DNA of 64,000 nucleotides from Thereva unica (GCA_949987705.1 OX465284.1:71409470-71473469); one strand, 5' to 3'; counted from the first letter of the stretch, positions 33,201 through 44,040 are shown. A program made the numbers and translations. Notes: generated by a model not told the origin, from the sequence alone.

Positions 33201-33309
33201 AGCACCAGCAGGCCAGAAACCAGGATCTAAAAGAGTCTCGGCAATAACGGGCGGTGCAGACAAAACGAAAGAAGCAACAGGCTTGGAAGCCTTGTTGACT
33301 TTTCTGCAT
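30226..33309 (-). CDS. LINE C ORF2: endonuclease-reverse transcriptase
   Basis: An open frame of 1027 codons with both catalytic modules. The N-terminal apurinic-type endonuclease has LYYQNVRGTRSK, FTETWLHEG, RGGGVLL, LLGDFNLP and an SVDNYHP block in the Ser-Asp-His position. The reverse transcriptase has SGPDGIPPAVLK, NYRPIAKLSVIPK, YTDFSKAFDKLSH, SSGVPQGSHLGP and the active-site YADD at residues 754-757 (31039-31050). A thumb and a C-terminal Leu-rich end ELLKRSL-like follow. The first Met at 33309 lies inside ORF1, overlapping it by 229 bp in another frame. The natural start is therefore unclear and may use reinitiation or frameshifting. No inactivating change was seen. The overall look is CR1-like. 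Confidence 0.85.
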   Translation of the reverse strand: MQKSQQGFQACCFFRFVCTARYCRDSFRSWFLACWCSYQALCSAYPYSSTSLNRFHSENTKDVKKLETLSLYYQNVRGTRSKTNDILQASMASGFDVIAFTETWLHEGILNAELFDSSYQVFRRDRHTHSEARGGGVLLACRSHLNCNPISLLSFSNPLDIELVALKISFSKSNLFLLCCYIPPDMISTLDDGGLCLYDILISCVDYSLNMMNTGDELLLLGDFNLPNIQWVFDEADDNYLPEGNFNSKESCFLNSLFSLGLNQISGVTNVLGRQLDLVFFTDSGNMIVEPSPIVMTSVDNYHPPLLLNYCFNSKNNPCPEAVTHSFNFKKANFNELSSKLALIDFNSLLSSNELDVDVARFYAVLYEAIASCVPFEPQKLRSSSPPWYNNELKHLRNQKYRLWKTYLKRKDSPSLITFTDCYNRFRLLSSALYGEYLSSMRDQVYTDPRNFFKFVNSKKKADNYPKTMQHTNWSSSESSSICNMFASFFHQSFTPSNFQPNDNNFRHITLHREATSLSLSISIDDIMKHIDELPYDFTSGPDGIPPAVLKSCVEVLQCPLKTLFQKSLDKGYFPTLWKNSFIIPIHKSGSKNEISNYRPIAKLSVIPKLFESIIYSAIVPICKKLISTNQHGFLPARSTTTNLLEFTSHAVEGFVSGCQTDCVYTDFSKAFDKLSHSIILLKLKKLGFPEALLLWFQSYLADRTYQVLFRGSKSATIEASSGVPQGSHLGPILFILSIDDIVTLLRHCRILIYADDIKLYRRVKSMEDCKLLQVDLDTFYSWCANNNLVLNISKCEVMTFCRRRDPIIYNYSFSSEGVPRVNFVKDLGIRFDTKLDFASHINYISTKSSLVLGFIKRWSKEFNSTLITKHLYISLVRPLLEYGSQVWSPYYSSHVGKIESVQRRFVRFALNHLPWEDPLILPPYEYRLKLLNLNTLHKRREVADVVFVHQLLNGRVDSGFLRRRASFRESRYNLRGPPLLHINSSNTNYGRFEPVNRMFINVNKNINVFSVSTNKDLLKRSLFVVS

Positions 33310-34403
33310 GAAACAGTTCCAGGGTCTATAGATTTTTCCCTTAAATATTCACAGACAGACTCCGTCGTAGTCTGAGGAGAGAACCGTGATATAAAGATAT
33401 CTAAAGGTCTTGGTATCGTAACTAGAGGGGTGCACGGTTCTTGGGGAGCTGTAGCTTCAGTGACCGGGGGGTTGGCCACTATTAGAGGCAAAGAGGTGGA
33501 TACCGAGACCGGCCTAGAGGTCGACTCAGTCTCTGGAACGCGGGGCAAGGAACTCAAGGTGACACCGTCACCAATGACGGCTCGATCTCGATTTTTCCTG
33601 CGACTTTTACGACGCGCCTTTGTACTAGGTACAGTTGGATTGACGGCCTCCTGAGGCAAGAAGACATTCTCCGAACGAGAAGTAGCCGCGGGACAGGGTA
33701 AAGGCAAAGGCTGCTCCTCAACTTGCAGGGCGTCATCAGATTCTACCGTCGCTGAGGAGGTCTTATTGGAAACAACGAAGCTCTCCAATCTTGAGGACAG
33801 AGAGCTCAGGGCATTGTGATTTTGAATCACTGCTGATGATAGCGATTCAATATCAACCCTTACACGTTTTGTATTCCTTTTGATATCGTCCAATATGGGA
33901 TGGACAGAAGCCGAGGAGCTAGAAGTGCAGGAGGAAGAAGTGGCGACCGGATTAAGTAACGCCGAGTGTATGTCGTCTAACGACTCTAGAGCTGTTGCAA
34001 CTCGGGAAGAAATTTTCTCAAATTTCTCAATCAAGGAACCCGTATTGGCCACAGCAGAGCCCAGAGTGTCAGACAACGTGTCAAGCCGAACATTGATAGA
34101 CTGGACGTCATCGGCTAACATTTGAAAGTGCAAGATGTTACTGGAGAAAGAGTTAAGACGATCCATGACCTTTTCGTGACCAACGAGAAAAACGTCAGAG
34201 ATGTCCTTCACCAATCTCAGCACATGACAGGGTTTAATGTCAGAGCATTCGCCGCAAGTACGCCCTCTAGGAGCCGACGATTTGCTGCTGACCTTGGTAT
34301 TAAGGCAGGAAGGGTGGAAAACGCCTCCACATACCCCGTCACAGGAAATCCCATCACGAGCGATTTCCGAAAAACACCTCTTGCACAATTGATTGTCCGC
34401 CAT
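33081..34403 (-). CDS. LINE C ORF1: PHD-like zinc-finger protein
   Basis: A 440-residue protein that precedes ORF2 on the minus strand. Residues about 8-55 form a Cys/His finger (CKRCFSEI, CDGVCGGVFHPSC, CGEC), the PHD-type domain found in ORF1 of CR1-like LINEs. Residues about 70-220 are heptad-like (DDVQSINVRLDTLSDTL, LSSLSSRLESF), suggesting a coiled coil for trimerisation. A Pro/Ser/Thr and basic stretch (KARRKSRRKNRDR) follows, then a C-terminal part with SRFSPQTTTESVCEYL and VASFVLSAPP, which resembles an RNA-binding fold. It is likely a nucleic-acid-binding partner of ORF2 in the retrotransposition particle. Start Met 34403 directly precedes the finger. Confidence 0.75.
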   Translation of the reverse strand: MADNQLCKRCFSEIARDGISCDGVCGGVFHPSCLNTKVSSKSSAPRGRTCGECSDIKPCHVLRLVKDISDVFLVGHEKVMDRLNSFSSNILHFQMLADDVQSINVRLDTLSDTLGSAVANTGSLIEKFEKISSRVATALESLDDIHSALLNPVATSSSCTSSSSASVHPILDDIKRNTKRVRVDIESLSSAVIQNHNALSSLSSRLESFVVSNKTSSATVESDDALQVEEQPLPLPCPAATSRSENVFLPQEAVNPTVPSTKARRKSRRKNRDRAVIGDGVTLSSLPRVPETESTSRPVSVSTSLPLIVANPPVTEATAPQEPCTPLVTIPRPLDIFISRFSPQTTTESVCEYLREKSIDPGTVSCRKVNKASKPVASFVLSAPPVIAETLLDPGFWPAGALTKLFVPRTRTRAPHSIVSIPRTQRMSKNLRPSPSTTKT

Positions 34404-34427
34404 AATTATATATATAAATTATTATAA

Positions 34428-34434
<7 letters not shown>

Positions 34435-34516
<82 letters not shown>
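34435..34516. repeat. (TA)n microsatellite
   Basis: A TA run of about 80 bp with one TG interruption, immediately upstream of LINE C ORF1. It lies within or at the edge of the element's 5' UTR. Confidence 0.85.
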
Positions 34517-34960
34517 AATAAAAAAAGTTAATTGTGAAGAAAATGACCCCCGAATTTGAGGCAGAATTTGAAAATTAAAAGAAGAAAAAAATTAAAAAAG
34601 AAAAAGAAAAAAAAAGTTTGAGAGCCAATAAAAAGAAATTGCAAAACGTTGCATACATTTAGGTGACACCACAAAAATGCATACAAGACAAATTCTAACC
34701 TTCAAAAAAAAGAGACTACAAATAAATAAAAATAAAGAAAAAAGGCTTCGACACAAAACTAAGCAATAAAAAATTAATTATTAAGAAAAATTTAAAATCT
34801 AGACGGGTAATAGAGACGATCACCCACCTTGTTTCAGGCGCACAGACGCAACACAACACGGAGCACCACAATTCGAAAACAAAGCAAAAAATATAATCCA
34901 CTGCCACAAAAACACAATTTAACATTAAAAAAGGTAAGTGGATTAAAATTGGAAAAGAAG
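34517..34960 (-). other. A-rich sequence, possible 5' UTR of LINE C
   Basis: Minus-strand T-rich sequence with a GC-richer patch (TCCGTGTTGTGTTGCGTCTG, about 34845-34865). It would fit an internal-promoter region upstream of ORF1. No boundary or target duplication was found. Confidence 0.3.
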
Positions 34961-35023
34961 AGTTAAATAATTAGCAAAAAAAAAAAAACACTCAAAACAC
35001 AGAAACCAAATATCCACAACACT

Positions 35024-35025
<2 letters not shown>

Positions 35026-35099
<74 letters not shown>
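35026..35099. repeat. (AT)n microsatellite
   Basis: A pure AT tract of about 74 bp, the longest in the window. Confidence 0.9.
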
Positions 35100-35101
<2 letters not shown>

Positions 35102-35307
35102 ATTCTCTCACGAAAGAATGTGTTTCGGGTACATGGAAAAAAATTGGGTCAAATCTGAGAGTCCTTGCTTTGGCATTTCTGATAACTTTCAACGAAGGGT
35201 TGTTGTATACCTACATTCCTGCCTTAGCGTATGCATTACTCGATTTCTGATTGAGACAGATTGCAAATAGTTATGCAGCTTACATGGGATTTAAATTCAA
35301 ACCTAAA

Positions 35308-35491
35308 AATAACCGTTTACATACCAAACGCAAAGTGGAAGTGCAAACTGGAGCTCTTTTATCACACAGCAATTTGTACGTTTTTCTCTCTGTTACATGA
35401 ACATGGATTTTACGTTCATGAATACACAGCGATAAAACAATTCCAATTTGCGTTTCCACTTTGCGGTTGGAATGTAAACGGCCTTAAACTC
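35308..35491. repeat. Imperfect inverted repeat, decayed MITE
   Basis: Arms of about 55-60 bp (CCGTTTACAT...CGCAAAGTGGAAG at 35308-35368 against its inverse at 35426-35491) pair with roughly 85% agreement around a 57-bp centre. No clean target duplication was found, so the superfamily is open. Confidence 0.55.
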
Positions 35492-37410
35492 TTTTTAATT
35501 TGCGGTAGCAAAATACATTATATGTATAAAGCGTACTAACGACGGAGATAAACTTGCAGTTAGCCTGAATCCTGGCTTGAATGTAAATTGTACTTTGCAC
35601 TTGTACTCTGCTCTGGTTATGTGGCGAGCCTGAGAAGGATTCGCAAAGGTTTGCTGGCATTTGTGCTTATTTGCCGAGATAGGAAGGGAAACAAGAACGA
35701 AATCAGGCATTGAACAAACTATGAAGTAAGGCACCAATCTTAAAGTCATTTTAAACCGCAAAAAACAATAGAATACTTATTTATAGCCTGGACAATTCTC
35801 AAATAACGCCAACATCTCTTACTGGTATATGTGTCCCTCTTATTTGATAGTTAATAACAAATTTTTTGATGATTAAGAGCAATTCTTAATCATCGTCGTA
35901 TTTTGATTTTGATGTTAAGCGAGTTAAACACGTCCGTTACAGATGTCCCGACGGACGCTCGGAATCTTCATTTCCAACGAGAACAAGGAACATTCTACCA
36001 TAATTATAATACAATGCCAGAACACATTAAAACCCAAAGACCATATCTCCCGCAAACGGCTTGACCTAGAATACGGTCAAGAAAATGTGGTGTAACTACA
36101 ACCTATAGAGGCGAGCAGAGATGGAGTGAAGGTGGCGTCTTAGAGATTCCTAGTGCAAGCTGGAAGTCAGGAATACCTGCGAAATAGACAGTTCATCAAG
36201 CCAGTAGCTAGCCAGTCTCCCAATTAAAGTCTTGTCCAGGAATCTTCTAATTAAAATAAGAAAGCAATGACCCGAAATCACCAGCAAAGACGACAAAACC
36301 ACAACCAAAGATCGCTAACTTGTAATTGTAAGACGTTCGGACAGAACTCGAAAGGAACCTGGTATGATGTTTTTAGAACTATTTTAGATATTTTATACAT
36401 GATTTTTTTATGTGAAAGTCCAAGTTCAGGCTACCAGCCCTTCAGTTCATACTCATCAACGACGAGCCTCGAGAATATCGGTTTTTGAGTGAAATTTTGG
36501 GCAAAAAGTGATTTTCGAAGGGTTAATCGGGTTAAAACGGGGTCGTATGACGAATAGAAACAGAGATACAAGGAAAACTGGGAAAAACGCGATATCTTCG
36601 GCGGCCATGTTTTAATTTTTTGGAAGGAAGCTGTCTACCAATTTTCACCCATTTTGGAATTTTGTCTCCTTTTAATGCTAATCTCCCCGAACTATAAAGT
36701 AAACAGCTGAAATTGTGCGCCATTATACTTTTAGTCATATCTCCTGTATTTTTCGTCCGATTTGGCTAAAGGTAGGCTTTATATTGTCGTAACAAAATTA
36801 CCTTTCACCCTCAATGATTGACATATTTAAATAAATTTTTGGTATAACTTAATAAAACAAATAAACATGTGTAATTTTCCAAAATGCTAAAAAAATTCAC
36901 CTTTTTCCTACTCTCAGCGCCTCACACTAAAAACTCTAATTGACACAGGCAATACATCGTCGTAATGGGAAGAGAGGAATCTTTCGATTAGTAAAATTTT
37001 TAGATTGGTTAGATGTATTGTTCTAGAGATTTTTAGCCATAACTGGGAAGAAAGTCGAAAAACATGTTTTTTGCTAATATCTCGAAAACGGTTCTTTGGA
37101 AAAATAAATGAGTGTCATTTTCGTTTTCAGCGACCTCAAATTAGGCTAAAAACACTTTTGCTACGAGGTACATTTTTGGTGTAAACTAGTGTTATCAATA
37201 GCGGGGTTATCGCGAGTAGCGGGAGATAGTCTTGTTTGAGTGTTTTGGCTTCTAAAACAAGTGAATACTACTAACCAAGCAAAAAATACAGTGACACCGC
37301 GAAAGCCAAGCTGGTTGTGAGGGAAATGGGTAGAGGAGACTTACTTGCCGCCATCGGAGGAGGTGACTTACTTGCATCGCTTGGTTCGATCACCATCGAA
37401 TCATGAATTA
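35492..37410. other. No gene recognised
   Basis: AT-rich, short chance frames only. Confidence 0.4.
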
Positions 37411-37829
37411 AGCCTGAACTACATTGAAAAGCAGTGCAGTGCAGCACCGCGCAGTGAAATTTAGACTTCTTGTAATTGAATGTAGCAACTCACATTAATT
37501 TCACTGCTTTGCACTGCACTGCACTGCGCTGCCTTGTCTTAGGCTGATTTCTAAAAAACTGCTTCGCACTGCCTGCCAATTTCTAAAAAACTTGATATGA
37601 AGTTGTCATTGCCATTGTTGTCAAAATGGATAATGAAAAATTGATAGAATTAATGAGAAATAAGTATACAACAAAAGTCAGAGGGACTAAACAAATTATT
37701 AAAGACTATTATGAACAGTGAATGTCAAAACACTGCTTATTCAATGTGTTTTACAACGCGTTTTCCGATAAACCACTGCAACATACTGCACAGTGCTGCA
37801 CTGCACTGCTTTTCAATGTAGTTCAGGCT
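37411..37829 (+). mobile_element. PIF/Harbinger-type MITE with MADF-like ORF relic
   Basis: A 419-bp element whose 37-bp terminal inverted repeats are perfect (37411-37447 and 37793-37829, beginning AGCCTGAACTACATTG). TTA flanks both sides (37408-37410 and 37830-37832), the 3-bp TWA duplication of PIF/Harbinger. The arms are rich in GCACTGCA words. Inside, a plus-strand ORF of 31 codons (37626-37721) starts MDNEKLIELMRNKY, resembling the first helix of a MADF (Myb/SANT-like) DNA-binding protein, the second gene of many Harbingers. It stops early, so the element is non-autonomous. The MADF reading is plausible but short. Confidence 0.8.
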
Positions 37830-37832
37830 TTA

Positions 37833-39213
37833 GAATGAATTTCTTGTGCACTAAGATCGAATTTAAAATTTGTGTCCTTTGTTGTAAAGGTAAAAATATT
37901 CTACTATCTTTTTGCAATATGTAGTTGTTGCGTTTATCGATATTCTACATAGCCTCTCCCAGCCTTTTGGCAAAATTCATAACCATGGCCCTCTCTCCTG
38001 AGGACTCCTGACTGACTGTAGTATTAAATCATCCGCTCTGCCGTGAAGTCGAACCTGGTCTGGATTTGGAAGATTATTTATTTGCTTTCTGATGTTCTCA
38101 AAATTAAATCGTTTTGTCATTTCTTTCATCAGGTATGTGCTGACTCCTTCTTTGGTGATCAAGTGCTGAACTAATTTTTACATTCGCGTTTTGAACTAAT
38201 TGGTTGTTCTTGTCGGGCCTACGCGCTCTTATTTTATCAACATCGTTCAATTGATCCTGCCAACATGGATGAAATATCACTTGGTGGTCGTGTTGTCCAT
38301 TTCTCACATGATCGATTGACGAAATTTAATGGCACTCTTGGATGTTGTGTCTGACATCGAAATTGAATCGGCTTGTGGTGCATTGCTGTGCGGATTGCTA
38401 CCAGACTTTTTTGCAATTTGGTTCATAATAAGGCAACTATCAGTCCGGGCTTCAGAACTTTTGAATCGGCTAGTGTGAGTCACATTATTTTACATCTTTG
38501 TTTTCGATCCCAGATTTTAGAAGTGGATCGGCAATTTTTTAAAGAATCAACAAAGTTGTCTTGTTTGTTAACGAAAGTACACTGCTGCTTACATGCTATG
38601 TACAAATGCACGGTTATTGTGTGCAAATGCAAGTTTATTATTTCTTTCTATCTTTAAATATATAGGTGCCTTGCATTTTTATTTATATTGATCTCCCATA
38701 TTTTTTTACAAATCAAAAGTGCATTGATGGAAAATACTGGATCTCCCAAAAGCAAGTGCAGTACATGTCTAAATTCCCATGATATTTATGCACATATTTA
38801 GGGAATTATTCCACCAATTACACACCATTTATAATTCCGGTTAATACTTTGTGGATAATTAGTGTATAGACCTTCCTCTTGTGAAGTCACCCCTAAAAGA
38901 AGAAGTTCAATGACTTTAACTTGCAAGATCTCGTACCCGAATCCACATCATCCCCTTTGAGAAACTTAGATGACACGCGATTTTCAACTTATTTTCTATA
39001 TAATTTCGTAGCATGAACATGAATTTTCGCAACACAAAATATTTGCATGATTACTATTTCTGTGAAACGATCCGTGATTAATTTTACATATATGCATATC
39101 CAGATGATAATTACTCGTTTTAATTTTACACGTGTTCAGTTTCAGCTCGCCATGTTGAACATGTTGCAAATGTCGCAACTTCATATCATTTTTTAGCTAC
39201 GAAATGAATATTT
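37833..39213. other. No gene recognised
   Basis: Sequence of ordinary AT content. No domain or convincing exon was seen. Confidence 0.4.
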
Positions 39214-39482
39214 ATATATCGTCACCCTTATGCCAGAGACGCGAAAGTGCAAATTTTTCACTCTCGCGCTAATAGGGTTTTGTAATACAAAATGGTACAA
39301 AGATGCCCTGCCAGAAGTACGAATGTGGGTTTTTTATATAGCTATATTAAAATAAGGTTGGACGAGTAAAAAGAAAATCTGATGGAGACAGTCTTTTAGA
39401 GACAGTTTGAACATTTATCTAGCAGTAACTTAAAACTGCAGATTTACACTTTCGCGTCTCTGGCATAAGGGTGACGATATAT
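39214..39482. mobile_element. MITE with 36-bp perfect inverted repeats
   Basis: Ends 39214-39249 and 39447-39482 are exact inverse complements (core CGTCACCCTTATGCCAGAG). The outermost ATATAT is self-complementary, so part of it may be the target duplication (TA or up to 6 bp). The interior of about 200 bp is non-coding. Perfect ends imply recent mobilisation. Confidence 0.8.
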
Positions 39483-39897
39483 TTAAAATATAAAAATAAA
39501 AAAAAAATTGTTTTAAGTTTTTCTGAAATATATACCTACATATTTCAAAATTGTTCAAACTTTTTGCACGCGTTTTATAGAAGGCCAAAATCACAAAATT
39601 TCTTTCCAATAAATCTATGTATGTAAGTTTAAAATTTTCTAATACATATTTATATGAAATTTAATTTTTCTTTTCAAGAAAAAATGAAAATATAGACTTG
39701 TGCTTTACCCTAATCTTTCACAATATAAAACGATGAAATCGGCTTGTTACAGTAGGACTTCCTTAAATATTCACCTGAGCATACTAATATAGTGTACACC
39801 TCTGTTTGAAAGACAATATATGTACTTCTGTCTTTAAGGCATTCGTACACCATGAGGCTGAGGCTACCTTTTTGAATCGATTGATACCTTATCTTAA

Positions 39898-40000
39898 GAC
39901 TAGAGGCTCAGAAAAGCTCTTTATACTGTCCACAATCTATTTTCTTCGTATAGAGTGCTATGTCGAACAACAGTTCTAGTCGGAAAGGAAGGAACTGCCC
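39898..40000 (-). mobile_element. SINE 3' part, reverse copy
   Basis: On the minus strand: AACTGTTGTTCGACAT, CTATACGAAGAAAATAGATTGT, then GAGCTTTTCTGAGCCTCTAG. This is the same order as the 3' part of the SINE at 49748-50030. The tRNA head is missing. Confidence 0.65.
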
Positions 40001-40081
40001 CAACCTAGGTGCGATATTTTGTTTTATTCCACCTACTCCTAATCATTGCTATCGTGACTCTGACATCGGGGCATCGAATGT

Positions 40082-40222
40082 TATGCCTCCTGAACCATGC
40101 GTACCCTATCGTACGAACATGAGTGTTCATATGGTACCGACCTAAATCGATTTAATAAACTCGCATATGTTCGTTCGTACGTACTGTTACGGTATGGCAC
40201 GTCAAGTTTGGTTCAGGCTTAA
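40082..40222. mobile_element. MITE, TIR AGCCTGAACC (copy 1)
   Basis: A 140-bp hairpin-like element. The right end GTTTGGTTCAGGCTTAA is near-identical to that of 45596-45761, and internal words GTGTTCATATGG and CGACCTAAAT are shared. The left end (GCCTCCTGAACC) has a small insertion. The terminal AGCCTGAAC also matches the Harbinger element at 37411, so it is likely PIF/Harbinger. Confidence 0.65.
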
Positions 40223-40932
40223 TAAAGCATCTCGCCAGTTTAACCGATTTATAATAGGGTAGCAAAGTTCGACTTAAGTCTGGTCTTCACATAGTGCCTG
40301 TATAGATGGTCCGCTTTGTCGGTCCTTTAGAAGCTAACGAGTCGCTTTGAGTCCAGTCGGCTTTAAGACAGGTGAAACAAACAGAAAGAAAACTACTGCG
40401 GGTAAAAAAACAATATTTCTTTTTAAGTGATAAGGTTGTATCAGATCCAAAGCAGCAAAGCAGAACCGTTGCCATAGAAATGTTTCTATTGGCTTACGCT
40501 GCCATTGCTTTTTCATCTCAAATCCTAATTTTGGTTGCTTTGCAAAGCAGAAGTTTTGGAGATTTCAAACATCTGCCACTTGGCAAGTTGACAACTAGAC
40601 GCGGAAAATTGAGCCTTATTGTTGTATTTTGTATTTTGGCAAATAATTAGGGATTCGAAATGAAAATGTTTCTAGAAGCGTCTTGGTTTAAGGTATTTTC
40701 ATTGCTATGATGTGCCTAACATAATAAAGGCTAAGCATTCATTCCAATGAGTTGTGCTTACCTTTGCATTAAGGCTGCTTTTAGTATCTTGTAGAACTGG
40801 TCGATCATCCCATTTGCTATTGGATCGTAGGCGGATTTAATGAGTGCCGAATAATTTACATTTAATGACTACCTTGTTGATAAACTTTGGAAGCAACTCC
40901 AACCAACTCCTTTGGAAGCTAACCTTCATTCA

Positions 40933-41298
40933 CATACAGGCCGCCGGCAGGCTGTGGCCTCTCAGGCCATTTCGGTAGGTAGGGCCCAATGAAGGCTACA
41001 CTTTATGGCCCCCTTCACTTACAGGGCAGGCTATCGGCTTTAGGCTAGGTCGGTAGGCACGGCCTTATGAAGGCCATACAGTACTCAATCTATGACAATA
41101 GAAGTCATATCTTCAGGCTCGCACTGACGATAAATACCCACTGACATAACGTCTTCTGTGTGTTTTCCTGAAATGCAGGCCCCACCCAGTTGGCGGCAGG
41201 TGAACGTGTGATTATACGACTTAACTTGATTTAAAGGCGAGTAACCTTCAGGCCATGGCCTGCAGGCGTCCTGTATGCTAAAAGGGGCCTTAGCAAAT
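40933..41298 (-). mobile_element. GGCC-rich MITE (copy 1, reverse)
   Basis: Unusually GC-rich for the region. Ends read TTCACATACAGGCCGCCGGCAGG on the left and GGCCATGGCCTGCAGG then CCTGTATGCTAAAAGGGG on the right, forming loose inverted repeats. Internal words (TAGGGCCCAATGAAGG, CGATAAATACCCACTGACA, TTCAGGC) match the reverse complement of 56012-56486. Non-coding. Confidence 0.6.
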
Positions 41299-42841
41299 TG
41301 CTCATTTTAATTTAATGCACATTTCCGAATTGTCTTCGTGCCACCAGAGATCTTTTCATGCGCCCTTAGCCTCAACGCGGCTTATGTATAGCAAATTTCT
41401 CTGCATCAAGATGGACAACTAGATTGAAATGAGTTTTCAGCCCTGTAGTTATCAAAGTGAAAATAGCCCCGGAGATGAACAAGTAAGACAATGTGTGAAA
41501 GAGGAATGTTACTAATACATTATACAGGCCTATTCTGAGCTCCGTTGGAATCCATTCTGCTGGACTTTCCTGGAATTCGTCTGCTGCCAATGTATAAAAT
41601 TTCCAGAGGAGTCAATTCCAGCAAAGTTCAGGCTAGGCCTGATAATTTTAAATAAGAACCTCATTGCCTAACCCTTTGCTTCGTTTGAACTGAGTAACTT
41701 AAACTATTAATTTTTTTAATTTGGCAGAAATTTTCACGAATCTTCTTGGATTTAAAAGAAAGCACATTTGGAATAGAGGTAGCTTATGTGAAAATTCCTA
41801 TTTAAGAGAGTTCTAATTATTGTATACTCTAAAGACACCAATATATGTTAAGTGGGCTCTTATTACATTATTACACTGTTCCCCTTCTAAAAATGGAACA
41901 AAGTATTTTGTTAATTATTCAAAATGTTCGTGTGTTACTTTAAAACACTCATCACAACCCACATATAACATAGACATAAAGTGTAACACAAACTTTATTT
42001 GTCAACTCTTGACACTAATTTGTTGATTTAAAACAAAATATGTGAAACAATAACAATTAACTTTCTCAAATATTGAATAATTATTGAAATTTAAAGTGTG
42101 ATAAATGTTTGTGTAACGGAAAAGCTTTAATCCTCTTAAAAAAATCCAAAATTTGCACAGTAGTCGAATAACATTAACAAAAATTAAAATTCACAATAAA
42201 ATTCGCCATACTTTTGGCCAAAAATGAAAACAAACACCACACAGAAAAATCATCATATAAATGGTGTCATAGCTTAAGTTAACCAAATTGGGTTTGACAA
42301 AATTTAAAAACCTGAATTTATCCACACGTTTTTTATTCAAAAAAAAAAAAAAAATACTAGCTCGAAAATAGCGGATAACTTAATATTATTAATAGTTTTT
42401 TTGTCGTAAGGTGTACCTTTCATATAATATAAGCATATTCATAGAGTCAACCTCATTTATTCATCAGATAATAATTGGATACAAAAATTCTTTATGCCCC
42501 ACGAAAAAACGAAAAATTATGCATAATTAGCAAACAGCGCATAAATTTTTTTCAAAACTTAAAAAAAAAAACAAAAAATATCCCCAAAAAAGGTAAAAAT
42601 ATTCACGAAAAAAGCGACTTTTTGGTTTCTTCGCGTTTTTGGATAAAAACAAAATTAAAATTCCTGAGCAATAAATGTCATAAGAAGAAACAAATGAGCT
42701 TCCTCTGTTTTATGGCCATTTTTTATCTATTTTTGGCGCTAAACTTTTTCCTACTGCCTTTTTTCTATTTTTATTTTGTTTTTCAAAATTTGTATTTTTT
42801 TTTGTAATTGGATGCAACCAAGAGACATCAACAAAACTCAC
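41299..42841. other. No gene recognised
   Basis: AT-rich with homopolymers; low-complexity Phe/Lys frames only. Confidence 0.4.
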
Positions 42842-42898
42842 CAGAAAACTGAACGCTTCTGGGATATAGTTATTGATATTAGGCGGAGTGATGCACAT
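42842..42898 (-). CDS. Candidate small exon
   Basis: On the minus strand a 57-bp segment lies between an acceptor (TTTTATGTTACAG) and a donor (CTG|GTGAGTTTT). In phase 0 it would encode 19 residues, CITPPNINNYIPEAFSF after a first Met. It lies in the large intron between the exons at 59039 and 27277. If used, it would insert between the Cys-rich halves and break the C-x5-C-x2-C-x3-C pattern, so it may be an alternative exon or a chance site. Confidence 0.3.
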
Positions 42899-43689
42899 CT
42901 GTAACATAAAAGAACGAGTTTTAGTACATGGTTTAGTACTAAATTGAAAAAAATTGTATTTTGGACAAATCACAAAAAATTTTCATTATTTTTGGGTAAT
43001 ATTTGGAGGAAAAGAAGCTTTCAAGCAAAAAACATTTTTTTAAATTTTAATTTAGGGCCTTTTATGCAGCAAGCAAAGCATTCCAAAATGGGATTTCAAA
43101 TACAATTTTATACAAATTTTGGGGGGAGAATAAACGTGCAAATTTTTTCTTAGTTTTCTCTAAAAATATTTAAAAACTAATAAATAAAATCATAAAAATA
43201 TGAGTGTGGGGTCAGCTACAAATCTATTTATATATTTATGAGGGTATACTAATATCATAATACTCGCAAATATAAATATTAAAAAATATAAATAATTCGT
43301 CAGAACTGGTTTACCTACAAAAATAAAAAAAAATGGTAATGCTAAAAAATACCATAGAACAACTGCCACAACAGCAGCACTCCTAGCAGGTTAAATGCTA
43401 TTATATAACAGAAAGGCGTCGACTACTTAAACTGGTATAGTTGTAATCTGTGAACAACTGCGTTTTGGTATTGAAAGCGGTTATAAAATTTCACTGGAAT
43501 GAAATCGAAGTAACTTTACGGTGTGCCACAGAGTAGTCATTGAGGACCTGTTCTATTCAGTAATTTCTTCTCCGGTTTATTTGAAAAGGTAGCATATAGC
43601 TCGCATATCTTTTGCGTCGATGACCTTAAATTATTTTGAACAAGAGGTCTTATTTTAAATAGAGAGATAAATAGAGCTATAGTTCCACC
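42899..43689. other. No gene recognised
   Basis: AT-rich intron-like sequence. Confidence 0.4.
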
Positions 43690-44040
43690 AGTTGTGTGAC
43701 TGGTGGCCCCGTCCTGCTCAAAATAAACATCGTTTGTAGCATAATTTCAGGTAATAAGTTCAGTCAACATCGTTTGGTAACGTAATCCATTTACTGTGGC
43801 GATCAAACCAGAAGCGTTTTCAATGGCCCGATTACACAGCTAGCTCAGAAATTCCACCAAATTGTCACGGAAGAAATAGTGTGAAATTTTGCTTGGAGAG
43901 ATTGTTCGACAATTCCTCTTGCGTTTTAGACAAATTAAAATGAGCCTTATCACTCACAATAATTTTGTTTAAAAAATCATGATTCTGTTCATGTATTTCC
44001 ATGTGCATTTTGTGAGGGTGTATCGTTACATATTATCTAA
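43690..44040 (-). pseudogene. Tc1/mariner-type transposase fragment
   Basis: Minus-strand translation gives NKIIVSDKAHFNLS (first catalytic Asp region), then after a decayed stretch IATVNGLRYQTMLTELIT, and DVYFEQDGATSHTTGGT (second catalytic Asp region). This is the usual order of the mariner-type DDE core. Stops occur between blocks. No terminal repeats were identified. Confidence 0.75.

Noticed and set aside
30226..34403. Plus-strand ORFs within LINE C, up to 101 codons
   Set aside because: Antisense shadows of ORF1 and ORF2.
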